Part shown: one piece after another, positions 17,600-25,385 of the stretch
How positions within the stretch are numbered: the stretch's first letter is position 1
Layout of the letters: every line of letters begins with the position of its first letter
Source: JAJDOD01 sp039024895
GTDB taxonomy: Bacteria > Pseudomonadota > Alphaproteobacteria > Rhodobacterales > Rhodobacteraceae
Length of the DNA stretch: 64,000 nucleotides
NCBI GenBank assembly: GCA_039024895.1
Contig: JBCCPJ010000017.1
Coordinates: 8,539-72,538, forward strand
Direction of reading: 5' to 3'
Program-made: the position numbers and the translations under genes
The notes under the pieces: generated by a model
The model's database searches: none
Told to the model about the DNA's origin: nothing
What the model saw: only the letters and a program-made list of their open reading frames with translations

Positions 17600-17865
17600 C
17601 AATCCACATCAACGCGCATGACGAAGTCAATTACCTTGTCTTCGGACATCTCGCATGGCTTTAAAAGTGTTTCACCGCTTGCCAAGCGGTACAGATTAAA
17701 GCTGATGAAGTCATTTCCTCCCAATTCCTCCGCCACCAGCTTCTGTGACCGTCCCGTTGCCATGACTGATTTCGAAACCCGGTAGCGCTTGAACTCAAAT
17801 GTCGCACCGTAGCTGCCAACTGGCATCCTATCGAATGCAGCGATGAAGGCATCGAGACCCGTCAT
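17599..17865 (-). CDS. Small conserved-looking protein between plsY and UDG
   Basis: This 88-residue ORF is not a recognised family to me. The sequence is compact, with FIAAFDRMPVGSYGATFEFKRY near the start and QKLVAEELGGNDFISFNLYRL in the middle, and looks like a small alpha/beta protein; it has no signal peptide or TM segment. Its ATG overlaps the plsY stop by 4 bases and its TGA overlaps the UDG ATG by 1 base, which is strong evidence for a real coupled gene. Any link to DNA repair or to phospholipid synthesis would be speculation from position. Confidence 0.82.
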   Translation of the reverse strand: MTGLDAFIAAFDRMPVGSYGATFEFKRYRVSKSVMATGRSQKLVAEELGGNDFISFNLYRLASGETLLKPCEMSEDKVIDFVMRVDVD

Positions 17866-18473
17866 TTCGAAGAAGCCCCTACTTTCGTTTCGTGGCCCGC
17901 CAAGAGCCGCGAAATGTTCTCGCGGTGGCGCCAAATCAGGATGATTGCCAGCAAAATAAGGACGATTAGCTTGTCGGTTTGACCAAGGACGCTGGCGATG
18001 ACTGGCACCGCAATTGCTGCTATAATCGCGGAAAGGGATGAGTACCTTGTCAGTACACATATGATCAGCCACACAAGGCAGGCAGACGCTCCTAAAACGA
18101 ATGACAATCCAAAGAGCGCGCCCAAGAAAGTCGCCACGCCCTTTCCGCCCTTGAACTGAAGCAGAAATGAGTAGCAATGCCCCAAAAAGGCAAAAAGCGC
18201 TGCAACTTGTGCCGCAGCTTCACCGGTCAAAGCATCAGCCAAAAGCACAGCTACCAAGCCTTTGGCACCATCGAGGAGAACAGTTGCAAGTGCAGCAGTC
18301 TTCGAGCCGGTTCGTAAGACGTTTGTCGCCCCGATGTTCCGCGAGCCGATGGTGCGCGGGTCCGGCAATCCCATGATCTTCGCGACCACGAGTCCAAAAG
18401 GAACTGATCCCAGTAGATAGGCGCCAACTGCAACGCTGAACAATACGAGAAGGGGCACTTCAAAAGCTGGCAC
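17862..18473 (-). CDS. plsY: Acyl-phosphate:glycerol-3-phosphate acyltransferase PlsY
   Basis: PlsY transfers an acyl group from acyl phosphate to glycerol-3-phosphate at the inner membrane, starting phospholipid synthesis. This 203-residue protein has about five to seven TM segments and the three conserved loops: SVPFGLVVAK, IGSRNIGATNVLR and GHCYSFLLQFKGGKGVAT. The start is GTG at 18473. It lies 35 bases after the dihydroorotase homologue in the pyrB run and overlaps the small ORF by 4 bases. plsX is not in the window. Confidence 0.96.
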   Translation of the reverse strand: MPAFEVPLLVLFSVAVGAYLLGSVPFGLVVAKIMGLPDPRTIGSRNIGATNVLRTGSKTAALATVLLDGAKGLVAVLLADALTGEAAAQVAALFAFLGHCYSFLLQFKGGKGVATFLGALFGLSFVLGASACLVWLIICVLTRYSSLSAIIAAIAVPVIASVLGQTDKLIVLILLAIILIWRHRENISRLLAGHETKVGASSK

Positions 18474-18508
18474 GGACGGTCTCTCTCCCGAAATTCACTT
18501 TAAGCTCC

Positions 18509-19783
18509 TCATCCGAAGGAGCCATCAAACACCTTTTTGCCGTCGACCCATGTCCCCAATACCTTGCCTTGCATCCGTGCTTCGTCAAATGGTGTATTTT
18601 TTGATTTCGAGGTGAGTTTGAACCGGTCCAGTACAAATGGCGCGTCAGGATCGAACAAAACCAAGTCTGCCGGCGCGTCGACGCTCAGGCGGCCAACGGG
18701 GAGGCGCAAACGTTTTGCCGGATGGAGCGAGAGCGCGCGCCAGAGGCGAGGCAAGTCCAGATGCCCGGCGTGAACCAAACGCATGAGGGCGGGCAGCAGT
18801 GTTTCAAGGCCGATTGCCCCCGATGCAGCCTCCTCGAAAGGGAGCCGCTTTGACTCTTCGTCTTGCGGTGTGTGCATGGACGAAATGATGTCGATCAAGC
18901 CTGTCGCAACGGCCTCCACCGCGGCGATGCGATCTTCCTCGGATCGTAGCGGAGGTTTAACTTTGAAAAACGTTCGATAGTCGCCGACATCAAGCTCGTT
19001 CAGAGTGAGATGATGGATCGACACGCCCGCCGTCACGTCTAGCCCGGCATCCTTCGCTCTGCCCAGGCGACGGAGCGCACGCGCGGTCGTGACTTGGTCG
19101 GCGTGGTACTGCGCACCGGTCATCTCGACAATGGCGATGTCACGGTCAAGTCCCATGCGCTCCGCCATGGGTGACACCGACGGAAGACCCTTTAGCGCAG
19201 CAAACTTTCCGCTTGTGGCAGCAGCACCACCGGACAAGCCTGGATCTTGAGGATGTCCAATGACGAGGGCGCCAAGCGATGCCGCGTAGGTCATGCATCG
19301 CGAAAAGACCTTTGTACTTGGAATTACATGGTCGCAATCGGTGAAGGCAACGGCACCTGCATCCATGAGAAAACCGATTTCGGCCATCTCGCGTCCTTCG
19401 CGTCCACGTGTAAGTGAGGCCATTGGCAACACCTTGACCGGTGACACTTCTTCTGCCCGCCGCCTGACGAATTCGAGCGCCTCAGGGGTGTCAATTGCCG
19501 GAAGCGTGTCAGGCCGCGTCACCATGGTTGTGACACCCCCAGCCGCCGCCGCTCGCCCGGCGCTCCGAAAACTCTCCATATGGCGTTCGCCCGGTTCCGA
19601 GACTTTCACACCAATATCGACAATTCCTGGGGCCAAGCAGCGTCCACCACCGTCCACAACGGTCGCACCATCCAAACCCATCGCACCCACAATGCGCCCG
19701 TCTTTAATCGCAAGCGACCCCATGTCATCCGTCCCGCGTTCCGGGTCGATAAGGCGCACATTTTTGAATAGGATGGGTGCCAT
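18509..19783 (-). CDS. pyrC: Dihydroorotase homologue lacking metal ligands (pseudo-DHOase)
   Basis: This 424-residue protein is a class I dihydroorotase homologue: amidohydrolase barrel with flanking beta-sandwich, the VKPPLRSEEDR and SIHHLTLNE regions and a C-terminal LVLFDPDAPF strand. The residues that bind zinc are replaced. The DxHxH motif reads DIGVK (56-60), the histidine of the QHVST motif is replaced in DQVTT (229-233), and the catalytic DHAPH motif reads SMHTP (302-306). His177 remains. By comparison with the inactive PyrC' proteins of Pseudomonas, which help assemble aspartate transcarbamoylase, this is probably a structural partner of PyrB rather than an enzyme (inference). It lies in the pyrB run, 12 bases after a tail-anchored protein gene, and is followed by plsY. 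Confidence 0.9.
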   Translation of the reverse strand: MAPILFKNVRLIDPERGTDDMGSLAIKDGRIVGAMGLDGATVVDGGGRCLAPGIVDIGVKVSEPGERHMESFRSAGRAAAAGGVTTMVTRPDTLPAIDTPEALEFVRRRAEEVSPVKVLPMASLTRGREGREMAEIGFLMDAGAVAFTDCDHVIPSTKVFSRCMTYAASLGALVIGHPQDPGLSGGAAATSGKFAALKGLPSVSPMAERMGLDRDIAIVEMTGAQYHADQVTTARALRRLGRAKDAGLDVTAGVSIHHLTLNELDVGDYRTFFKVKPPLRSEEDRIAAVEAVATGLIDIISSMHTPQDEESKRLPFEEAASGAIGLETLLPALMRLVHAGHLDLPRLWRALSLHPAKRLRLPVGRLSVDAPADLVLFDPDAPFVLDRFKLTSKSKNTPFDEARMQGKVLGTWVDGKKVFDGSFG

Positions 19784-19795
19784 AACACTGAGGTG

Positions 19796-20341
19796 TCAGA
19801 AGACCAAGAGAAGCACAAGCGCAACGATGGCGACGATAAGGATAAGCGCAAATGGCCACAGGTCGCCGCGTCTTCTTCCCAAAGTCGACGGGCTTTCAGT
19901 TTGTAAAACCCCTTCACTGGAATTGAACTGCGGCATGGGAGAGGGCGGCATTGCTCGCGGCTCGCGAAAAACGCCGACCAACCTAACGGCTGATTTCGGG
20001 TTCAAGGTGGCGGCTTGGTATTTAAATGCGGCAGACGAAACGAGGATGACGAGACCTTTCAACTGATCGAGAGCAGCCGCGACACCTTTGAGATCATCTT
20101 TTGGAATGCCGTACCCTTCGTGAAGATAAGCTGACAAACCCATTTCTTCGATCACCGTGGAAGGAAAGACCTCGATGCGGCCATCATCTAAATCCAATTT
20201 TTCGCCGAGAAGGAGGTGCACGTTTTCCTTGGTAACGGCCGCATTCCCCTCGGCATCGAGCTCGGTAGTAAAAATACGAACCACACCACGTTCTGAGGGC
20301 AATACTTGATACGGGTCGTCGAGGTTATGGTCCGTTAACAT
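19796..20341 (-). CDS. Tail-anchored membrane protein between pyrB and pyrC
   Basis: This 181-residue protein has a soluble N-terminal region of about 150 residues and one C-terminal TM segment (LWPFALILIVAIVALVLLLVF), preceded by basic residues (GRRRGD). The layout suggests a tail anchor with the N-terminus in the cytoplasm. The soluble part has strands such as LLGEKLDLDDGRIEVFPSTVIEE and VKGLVILVSSAAFKYQA-like segments, compatible with a compact domain, possibly PH-like, but I do not recognise it. It overlaps the end of pyrB by 7 bases and ends 12 bases before the dihydroorotase homologue, so it is co-expressed with both. Confidence 0.85.
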   Translation of the reverse strand: MLTDHNLDDPYQVLPSERGVVRIFTTELDAEGNAAVTKENVHLLLGEKLDLDDGRIEVFPSTVIEEMGLSAYLHEGYGIPKDDLKGVAAALDQLKGLVILVSSAAFKYQAATLNPKSAVRLVGVFREPRAMPPSPMPQFNSSEGVLQTESPSTLGRRRGDLWPFALILIVAIVALVLLLVF

Positions 20342-21297
20342 CGGGCGACGGTTTCGTCTTCGCTACGCGCGGCTTGGAGATTGCGTGCGAGTAGGTCCAT
20401 TGCGGCCATGCGGACAGCAACACCCATTTCAACCTGATCTTGTATGACGGATCGGTTAATGTCATCGGCGATGTTTCCGTCGATTTCCACACCGCGATTC
20501 ATTGGCCCGGGATGCATAACGATGGCGTCGGGCTTCGCATTCCCGAGCTTCTCAGCGTCTAGGCCGAAGAGATGAAAATACTCCCGTTCTGAGGGAATGA
20601 AGGCCCCGTCCATACGTTCCCTTTGGAGACGGAGCATCATGACGACGTCTACGTCTTTGAGCCCATCTACCATGTTGGTATAGATCTCTACGCCCCAATC
20701 TGCCGCTTGAGCTGGCAACAACGTTGGCGGGCCAACAAGACGCACACGATTTTCCATCTTGCCGAGCAGGTGAATATTCGAACGCGCAACGCGGCTGTGT
20801 AAGATATCACCGCAGATTGCTACTGTGAGGCGGTGGAGGCGACCCTTTGCCCTTCGGATTGTCAAGGCGTCTAGGAGAGCCTGAGTTGGATGTTCGTGGC
20901 GTCCATCACCTGCGTTTAAAACGGCACAGTTGACCTTCTGGGCCAACAAGTTGACCGCACCGGAGTGGGGATGCCGAACCACCAATAAGTCCGGATGCAT
21001 GGCGTTTATCGTGAGCGCAGTATCGATAAGCGTTTCGCCCTTTTTTAGCGAACTCGCCTGCATCTGCATGTTCATGACGTCCGCCCCCAGGCGTTTGCCT
21101 GCAAGCTCGAAACTGGACTGGGTCCGTGTCGAGGCTTCAAAGAACATGTTGACCTGGGTCAGACCCGCTAACGCCGTACTATGTTTGATTTCACTTCTGT
21201 TGAGCGCCGCATACCGGTCGGCGAGATCCAGAATTGTCGTAATCTCGTTAGGGGCCAGATGTTCTATGCCAAGAAGATGTCGCGCGTTGAAAGACAT
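20335..21297 (-). CDS. pyrB: Aspartate carbamoyltransferase catalytic subunit
   Basis: PyrB joins carbamoyl phosphate and aspartate, the committed step of pyrimidine synthesis. The 320-residue protein has the carbamoyl phosphate loop FFEASTRTQSSFE, the HPTQALLDALT segment, and the aspartate-binding MHPGPMNRGVEI. The ATG at 21297 matches the family start MSFNARHLLGI; a longer ORF start adds only 7 residues. No pyrI regulatory subunit is present, which fits the class that forms a dodecamer with a dihydroorotase-like partner. It heads the run pyrB, tail-anchored protein, pseudo-DHOase, plsY. About 250 bases upstream of it contain no gene. Confidence 0.97.
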   Translation of the reverse strand: MSFNARHLLGIEHLAPNEITTILDLADRYAALNRSEIKHSTALAGLTQVNMFFEASTRTQSSFELAGKRLGADVMNMQMQASSLKKGETLIDTALTINAMHPDLLVVRHPHSGAVNLLAQKVNCAVLNAGDGRHEHPTQALLDALTIRRAKGRLHRLTVAICGDILHSRVARSNIHLLGKMENRVRLVGPPTLLPAQAADWGVEIYTNMVDGLKDVDVVMMLRLQRERMDGAFIPSEREYFHLFGLDAEKLGNAKPDAIVMHPGPMNRGVEIDGNIADDINRSVIQDQVEMGVAVRMAAMDLLARNLQAARSEDETVARC

Positions 21298-21547
21298 AAG
21301 GCACGTATAGGTGACCAAAGATCGATACGAAAGCTATCACCATTCAGAATTCGGGGCCGCAATCAGAAAGGATCGCCCCACAAGAAAACTGGTTGAAATA
21401 GGCACGCTAAATATGTGCGCGACACCCCTGATTGCAGCACATGTAGTATTGTTTACGTTTCGGGAACTATCAATCGTTGTACCCGCTACAACATGTTGAG
21501 TGTTGCGCTGGTGCAGCAACTATTTCGTTGTGAGCGCGACAAGCACC

Positions 21548-22918
21548 CTAGTAACTGTATTCAGCAAACACTTTTGTGGCGTTGCCTGCCCAATCGGTTT
21601 TGTAGCGCCGGATCAATTCGTCGGCAGGTGTTTCCTTAGACTCCAGCGTTTCTTTTAATGCGTTAAGAAAATGTGTCTCATCCGCCAAAAGGCCACCAGC
21701 ACCCGCGCGGGCACGGGCCTTCAATCCTGCTTCGGCAATTTCGACTGCTTGGCGCGCGAGGTCACACATTTTGATGCTGTCGACTTCGGCGGCCAATCCC
21801 TGCACTGAAGCCTGGATACGGAGCTCGTGACGCGTTTCCGCGTCAAGCCCCTTGACCAGATCCCACGCCGCGTCGAGCGCGGATTGATCGTAAATTAAAC
21901 CCACCCAGAATGCTGGCAAAGCGCAAAGACGTCGCCAGGGGCCGCCGTCCGCTCCGCGCATCTCGATGAACTTCTTGATGCGCGCCTCGGGGAACAAGGT
22001 GGTCAAATGGTCAGCCCAATCGCTTAAGAGAGGCTTTTCACCGGGTAATGCCGGCAACTTCCCTGCAAGGAAATCGCGGAAGGACATTCCAAGCGCGTTG
22101 ATATACCGACCGTCGCGATAGACAAAGTACATCGGGACATCGAGCGCATACTCGACCCAAGCTTCAAACCCAAAGCCGTCTTCAAAGACAAACGGCAGCA
22201 TACCGGTGCGATCTGGATCAAGATCACGCCAGATACGGCTGCGCCAGCTCTTGTGGCCATTCAGGGTGCCCTCGGTGAACGGCGAGTTTGAAAAGAGCGC
22301 GGTTGCAACAGGCTGGAGCGCAAGAGCGACGCGCAATTTCTGGACCATGTCGCGTTCAGAGGCAAAATCCAAGTTGACCTGAACCGTACATGTCCGTCGC
22401 ATCATAGACGTCCCCAACTCGCCCACCTTTTTCATATAGTCATCCATAAGCTTGTATCTGCCCTTCGGCATCAAGGGCATGTCGTCATGGGTCCAATGCG
22501 GTGCCGACCCAAGGCCGATAAACCTGGCGCCGATGGCATCTGCGACAGTCTTAACTTCCCGAAGATGTTCGTTCACTTCGTCGCAGGTTTGATGAATGGT
22601 TTCCAACGGCGCTCCCGAAAGCTCAAGTTGACCTCCCGGTTCAAGGGAGATGTTGGCGCCGTCCTTCACCAGTCCGATGATGTTCCCTGCCTCTAGGAGC
22701 GGCGTCCATCCAAATTGATCACGCAAACCTTCGAGCATGGCCTTGATGGACCTCGGACCGTCGTAAGGCAAAGGCAGCAAAGTATCTTTGCAATATCCAA
22801 ATTTTTCATGCTCAGTTCCGATACGCCAGCTGTCCTTTGGTTTGCACCCCTCGTTGAGATACTCGGCAAGTTGCTCATGCCGCTCAATTGTGCCGCCACC
22901 CGACTGGGGAATAGACAT
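21548..22918 (-). CDS. gshA: Glutamate-cysteine ligase
   Basis: This enzyme makes gamma-glutamylcysteine, the first step of glutathione synthesis. At 456 residues it belongs to the alphaproteobacterial/plant-type ligases (GCS2 fold), not the E. coli type. IGTEHEKFGY near residue 38 is the ATP/metal-binding start, and EPGGQLELSGAP (about 115-126) carries further ligands. The product links with the GST family gene elsewhere in the window. It follows the membrane protein gene at 22970 by 51 bases and is probably in an operon with rsmE. Confidence 0.96.
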   Translation of the reverse strand: MSIPQSGGGTIERHEQLAEYLNEGCKPKDSWRIGTEHEKFGYCKDTLLPLPYDGPRSIKAMLEGLRDQFGWTPLLEAGNIIGLVKDGANISLEPGGQLELSGAPLETIHQTCDEVNEHLREVKTVADAIGARFIGLGSAPHWTHDDMPLMPKGRYKLMDDYMKKVGELGTSMMRRTCTVQVNLDFASERDMVQKLRVALALQPVATALFSNSPFTEGTLNGHKSWRSRIWRDLDPDRTGMLPFVFEDGFGFEAWVEYALDVPMYFVYRDGRYINALGMSFRDFLAGKLPALPGEKPLLSDWADHLTTLFPEARIKKFIEMRGADGGPWRRLCALPAFWVGLIYDQSALDAAWDLVKGLDAETRHELRIQASVQGLAAEVDSIKMCDLARQAVEIAEAGLKARARAGAGGLLADETHFLNALKETLESKETPADELIRRYKTDWAGNATKVFAEYSY

Positions 22919-22969
22919 AGATGCGCTCCCGCGTGCTGACTTCGGATAGCTTGATTTGCGCGATTTGGC

Positions 22970-23503
22970 TTAGGTGTCAATGCGCGGAGCAGCAGTGCGC
23001 TCCCACACAAGAAATTCTTTTGCATCCGTCGCGCCAGACGCTTGGATCACAGCTTCATAATCCGCACCAGCGAGCGCTGTGAGGGCATCGAACAATGCCG
23101 AGGCGTTTTCAGCGTCCCCGGGAACGTTCAAGCGCTGGCCTGACAGGTCCGTGAACTCCCAAAAGAAATCGGTTTTGGCCGATCCTGAGGCGGTGGTACG
23201 CACCTTGATCCGCGCAAGTTCATCGAATGAAATTGATCCACCGTCTTCGGGGCCAAAATAGGTGATTTGCCGTTCATCCACGTCTACGACGCCAACGCCG
23301 CCGTTGTTCTTTGGCAAACGCGCCCGGCGCACACCTTCGATGAAAAGTGCCGCGCCTATCAAAGCGGTGACCCATGAGAACGCGTGCACGGCCCCCGTGG
23401 TTGAAGATGCCGCCTGGAGCGAACCAAGAAGAACAGCACCCGCTATGATCGCCTCGCGCCAGCGCTTTAAAAAAGCGAGAACTTCAGGACGTATAAACGT
23501 CAT
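22970..23503 (-). CDS. Membrane protein of unknown function between rsmE and gshA
   Basis: This 177-residue protein has two N-terminal hydrophobic segments (about 17-35 and 38-58) and then a soluble domain of mixed strands (GVGVVDVDERQITYFGPEDGG and similar), which looks like a PH- or DUF-type beta domain on the cytoplasmic side. I do not recognise a family with confidence. The ATG at 23503 was chosen because the upstream extension is only six residues and carries no conserved features. The gene lies between rsmE and gshA on the same strand. Confidence 0.85.
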   Translation of the reverse strand: MTFIRPEVLAFLKRWREAIIAGAVLLGSLQAASSTTGAVHAFSWVTALIGAALFIEGVRRARLPKNNGGVGVVDVDERQITYFGPEDGGSISFDELARIKVRTTASGSAKTDFFWEFTDLSGQRLNVPGDAENASALFDALTALAGADYEAVIQASGATDAKEFLVWERTAAPRIDT

Positions 23504-23632
23504 GTCTACACCCCAACTCAATCTTCTCTTCGAACAGTGCGACTTGGTAGGTACCGATACTCCCGCATCCTAGCCGCTGGCACATGCGTACAGACGCCTT
23601 TATGGTTTTGGAAGTTAAACACCCGCCTTGTA

Positions 23633-24382
23633 TCATGCCCAATCGCCGTATCTCGCTTGCCAGAGGGTTAGCGCAGAAACAGCGGCCGTATCTGCACGCA
23701 GTATACGCGGCCCGAGCGAGATACTGGTGGCCATTCCGCGTAGTTCTGCCCGCTCTCGGTCCGAAAACCCGCCTTCCGGACCTATGAGAATTGCAGTGGG
23801 AGGGGGCTTTGCCCCCATTCGCTTCGCGAACCCCCCAAGGTATTTTTCACCAGATGAAGGGTCGCTTACCAGAGTTTCATCGCAAAACAACATCTTACGA
23901 TCTGCGGGCCAATTGGCCAAAAGCTCTTTTAGTTTTATGACATTGGCAATCGGGGGCACGAAAGTCCCCCCGCATTGCTCAGCTGCTTCCACCGCATGGG
24001 CTTGAAGTCGATCGAGACGGATGCGCTCAGAATTCGTAAACTCTGTCTTAACAGGAACAAGGCGTGCGGCCCCGAGTTCAGTTGCCTTTTCGACAATGAA
24101 GTCTGTGCGGGCCTTCTTTATGGGCGCAAAAAGCAACCAAAGGTCCGGTGGCGTCCTCTGGGGAGACGTTTGTTCTATGCATTGTAATGCGCCCTTCTTT
24201 TTCTGCGCCACTACGATCTCAGCGCGCCATTCTCCGGATACGCCATCAAAAACGAGCACGGATCCGCCAAGTGGTAAACGCATAACCGTGAATAGGTAGT
24301 GCGCATGTTCCCGCGACAGCACAACCGATTGCCCTGCACCGAGCGGCTGATCTACATAAAGCCTGACTTTTGCGTCTTTCAT
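23633..24382 (-). CDS. rsmE: 16S rRNA (uracil1498-N3)-methyltransferase
   Basis: RsmE methylates U1498 of 16S rRNA using S-adenosylmethionine. This 249-residue protein has an N-terminal PUA-like domain (about 1-70, REHAHYLFTVMRLPLGG) and a C-terminal SPOUT knot with ILIGPEGGFSDRERAEL and ISLGPRILRADTAAVSAL. The start at 24382 leaves only 10 bases to the divergent ubiA start, so its promoter must lie inside the ubiA coding region or be very compact. No clear Shine-Dalgarno element precedes it. It heads the rsmE, membrane protein, gshA group. Confidence 0.95.
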   Translation of the reverse strand: MKDAKVRLYVDQPLGAGQSVVLSREHAHYLFTVMRLPLGGSVLVFDGVSGEWRAEIVVAQKKKGALQCIEQTSPQRTPPDLWLLFAPIKKARTDFIVEKATELGAARLVPVKTEFTNSERIRLDRLQAHAVEAAEQCGGTFVPPIANVIKLKELLANWPADRKMLFCDETLVSDPSSGEKYLGGFAKRMGAKPPPTAILIGPEGGFSDRERAELRGMATSISLGPRILRADTAAVSALTLWQARYGDWA

Positions 24383-24392
24383 GGAAGTGCAT

Positions 24393-25349
24393 ATGAACAA
24401 GGCCGATACCCAAGGACAAGTGGCGGACGCCGTCTCTGGAAACTGGGTCGACAGGTTTGCGCCATTATGGATGCGCCCCTATCTCCGACTCAGCCGAGCT
24501 GACCGGCCCATCGGTACATGGCTTTTGCTCATTCCGTGCTGGTGGGGATTGGGTGCCGCTGCGCTTCATGAAGGAGCATTCACTCGAGATCATTTTTGGA
24601 TTGCTATGGGCTGCGCCATTGGTGCTTGGCTGATGCGGGGCGCCGGATGCACGTGGAACGACATTGCGGACCGGAATTATGACGGGGCGGTAGAACGGAC
24701 GCGGTCCCGACCCATTCCGTCCGGCCAAGTTTCTGTTCAACAAGCCGTAATTTGGATGGTTCTCCAGTCTTTGATCGCCTTTAGTATCTTGCTGACCTTC
24801 AACGCAATGGCCATTTGGCTGGGGATTGCGTCGTTGGCAATTGTCTTCGTTTATCCCTTTGCCAAACGCTTTACCTGGTGGCCACAAGCCTTCCTTGGTC
24901 TCGCATTCAACTGGGGCGCGCTGCTTGCTTGGACAGCAGCAACAGGGAGCCTGAGTGCGCCAGCATTTCTACTGTATGTAGCAGGCATCTCCTGGACACT
25001 ATTTTACGACACGATCTATGCGCATCAGGACAAAGAAGATGATGCCTTAATCGGCGTTCGCTCAACGGCGCGTTTATTCGCAGAAAACACTCCTAAGTGG
25101 TTGAAGTGGTTCCTCGTGGCAGCGGTTTTGTTTCTTGCCGCAGGATTGGTTCTGGCGCTCGCAGAAAACACAAACGTGCTTCAACTGGCGCTTGCGGTTT
25201 GTGGTGTTTGGGCGTTTGGGTGGCACCTGGCTTGGCAGATGCGTCGCCTCGATATCGATGACCCAGATAAATGCCTTGTGATTTTTCGCAGTAATCGCGA
25301 CGCAGGCCTAATCCCTTTGCTGTTTCTTGCGCTCGCGTTTCTGGTCTGA
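24393..25349 (+). CDS. ubiA: 4-Hydroxybenzoate polyprenyltransferase
   Basis: UbiA attaches the polyprenyl tail to 4-hydroxybenzoate in ubiquinone synthesis at the inner membrane. The 318-residue protein has about eight or nine TM segments. The first aspartate-rich motif is NDIADRNYDGAVERT, and the second is DTIYAHQDKEDD, both binding Mg-diphosphate. I start it at ATG 24393, with GGAAG upstream; an ATG at 24381 would overlap the rsmE start. ubiB and ubiE lie elsewhere in the window. Confidence 0.96.
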   Translation: MNKADTQGQVADAVSGNWVDRFAPLWMRPYLRLSRADRPIGTWLLLIPCWWGLGAAALHEGAFTRDHFWIAMGCAIGAWLMRGAGCTWNDIADRNYDGAVERTRSRPIPSGQVSVQQAVIWMVLQSLIAFSILLTFNAMAIWLGIASLAIVFVYPFAKRFTWWPQAFLGLAFNWGALLAWTAATGSLSAPAFLLYVAGISWTLFYDTIYAHQDKEDDALIGVRSTARLFAENTPKWLKWFLVAAVLFLAAGLVLALAENTNVLQLALAVCGVWAFGWHLAWQMRRLDIDDPDKCLVIFRSNRDAGLIPLLFLALAFLV

Positions 25350-25385
25350 TTGCGTGCCGCCCCAAGGCGCATTAGTTAGGGCGCT

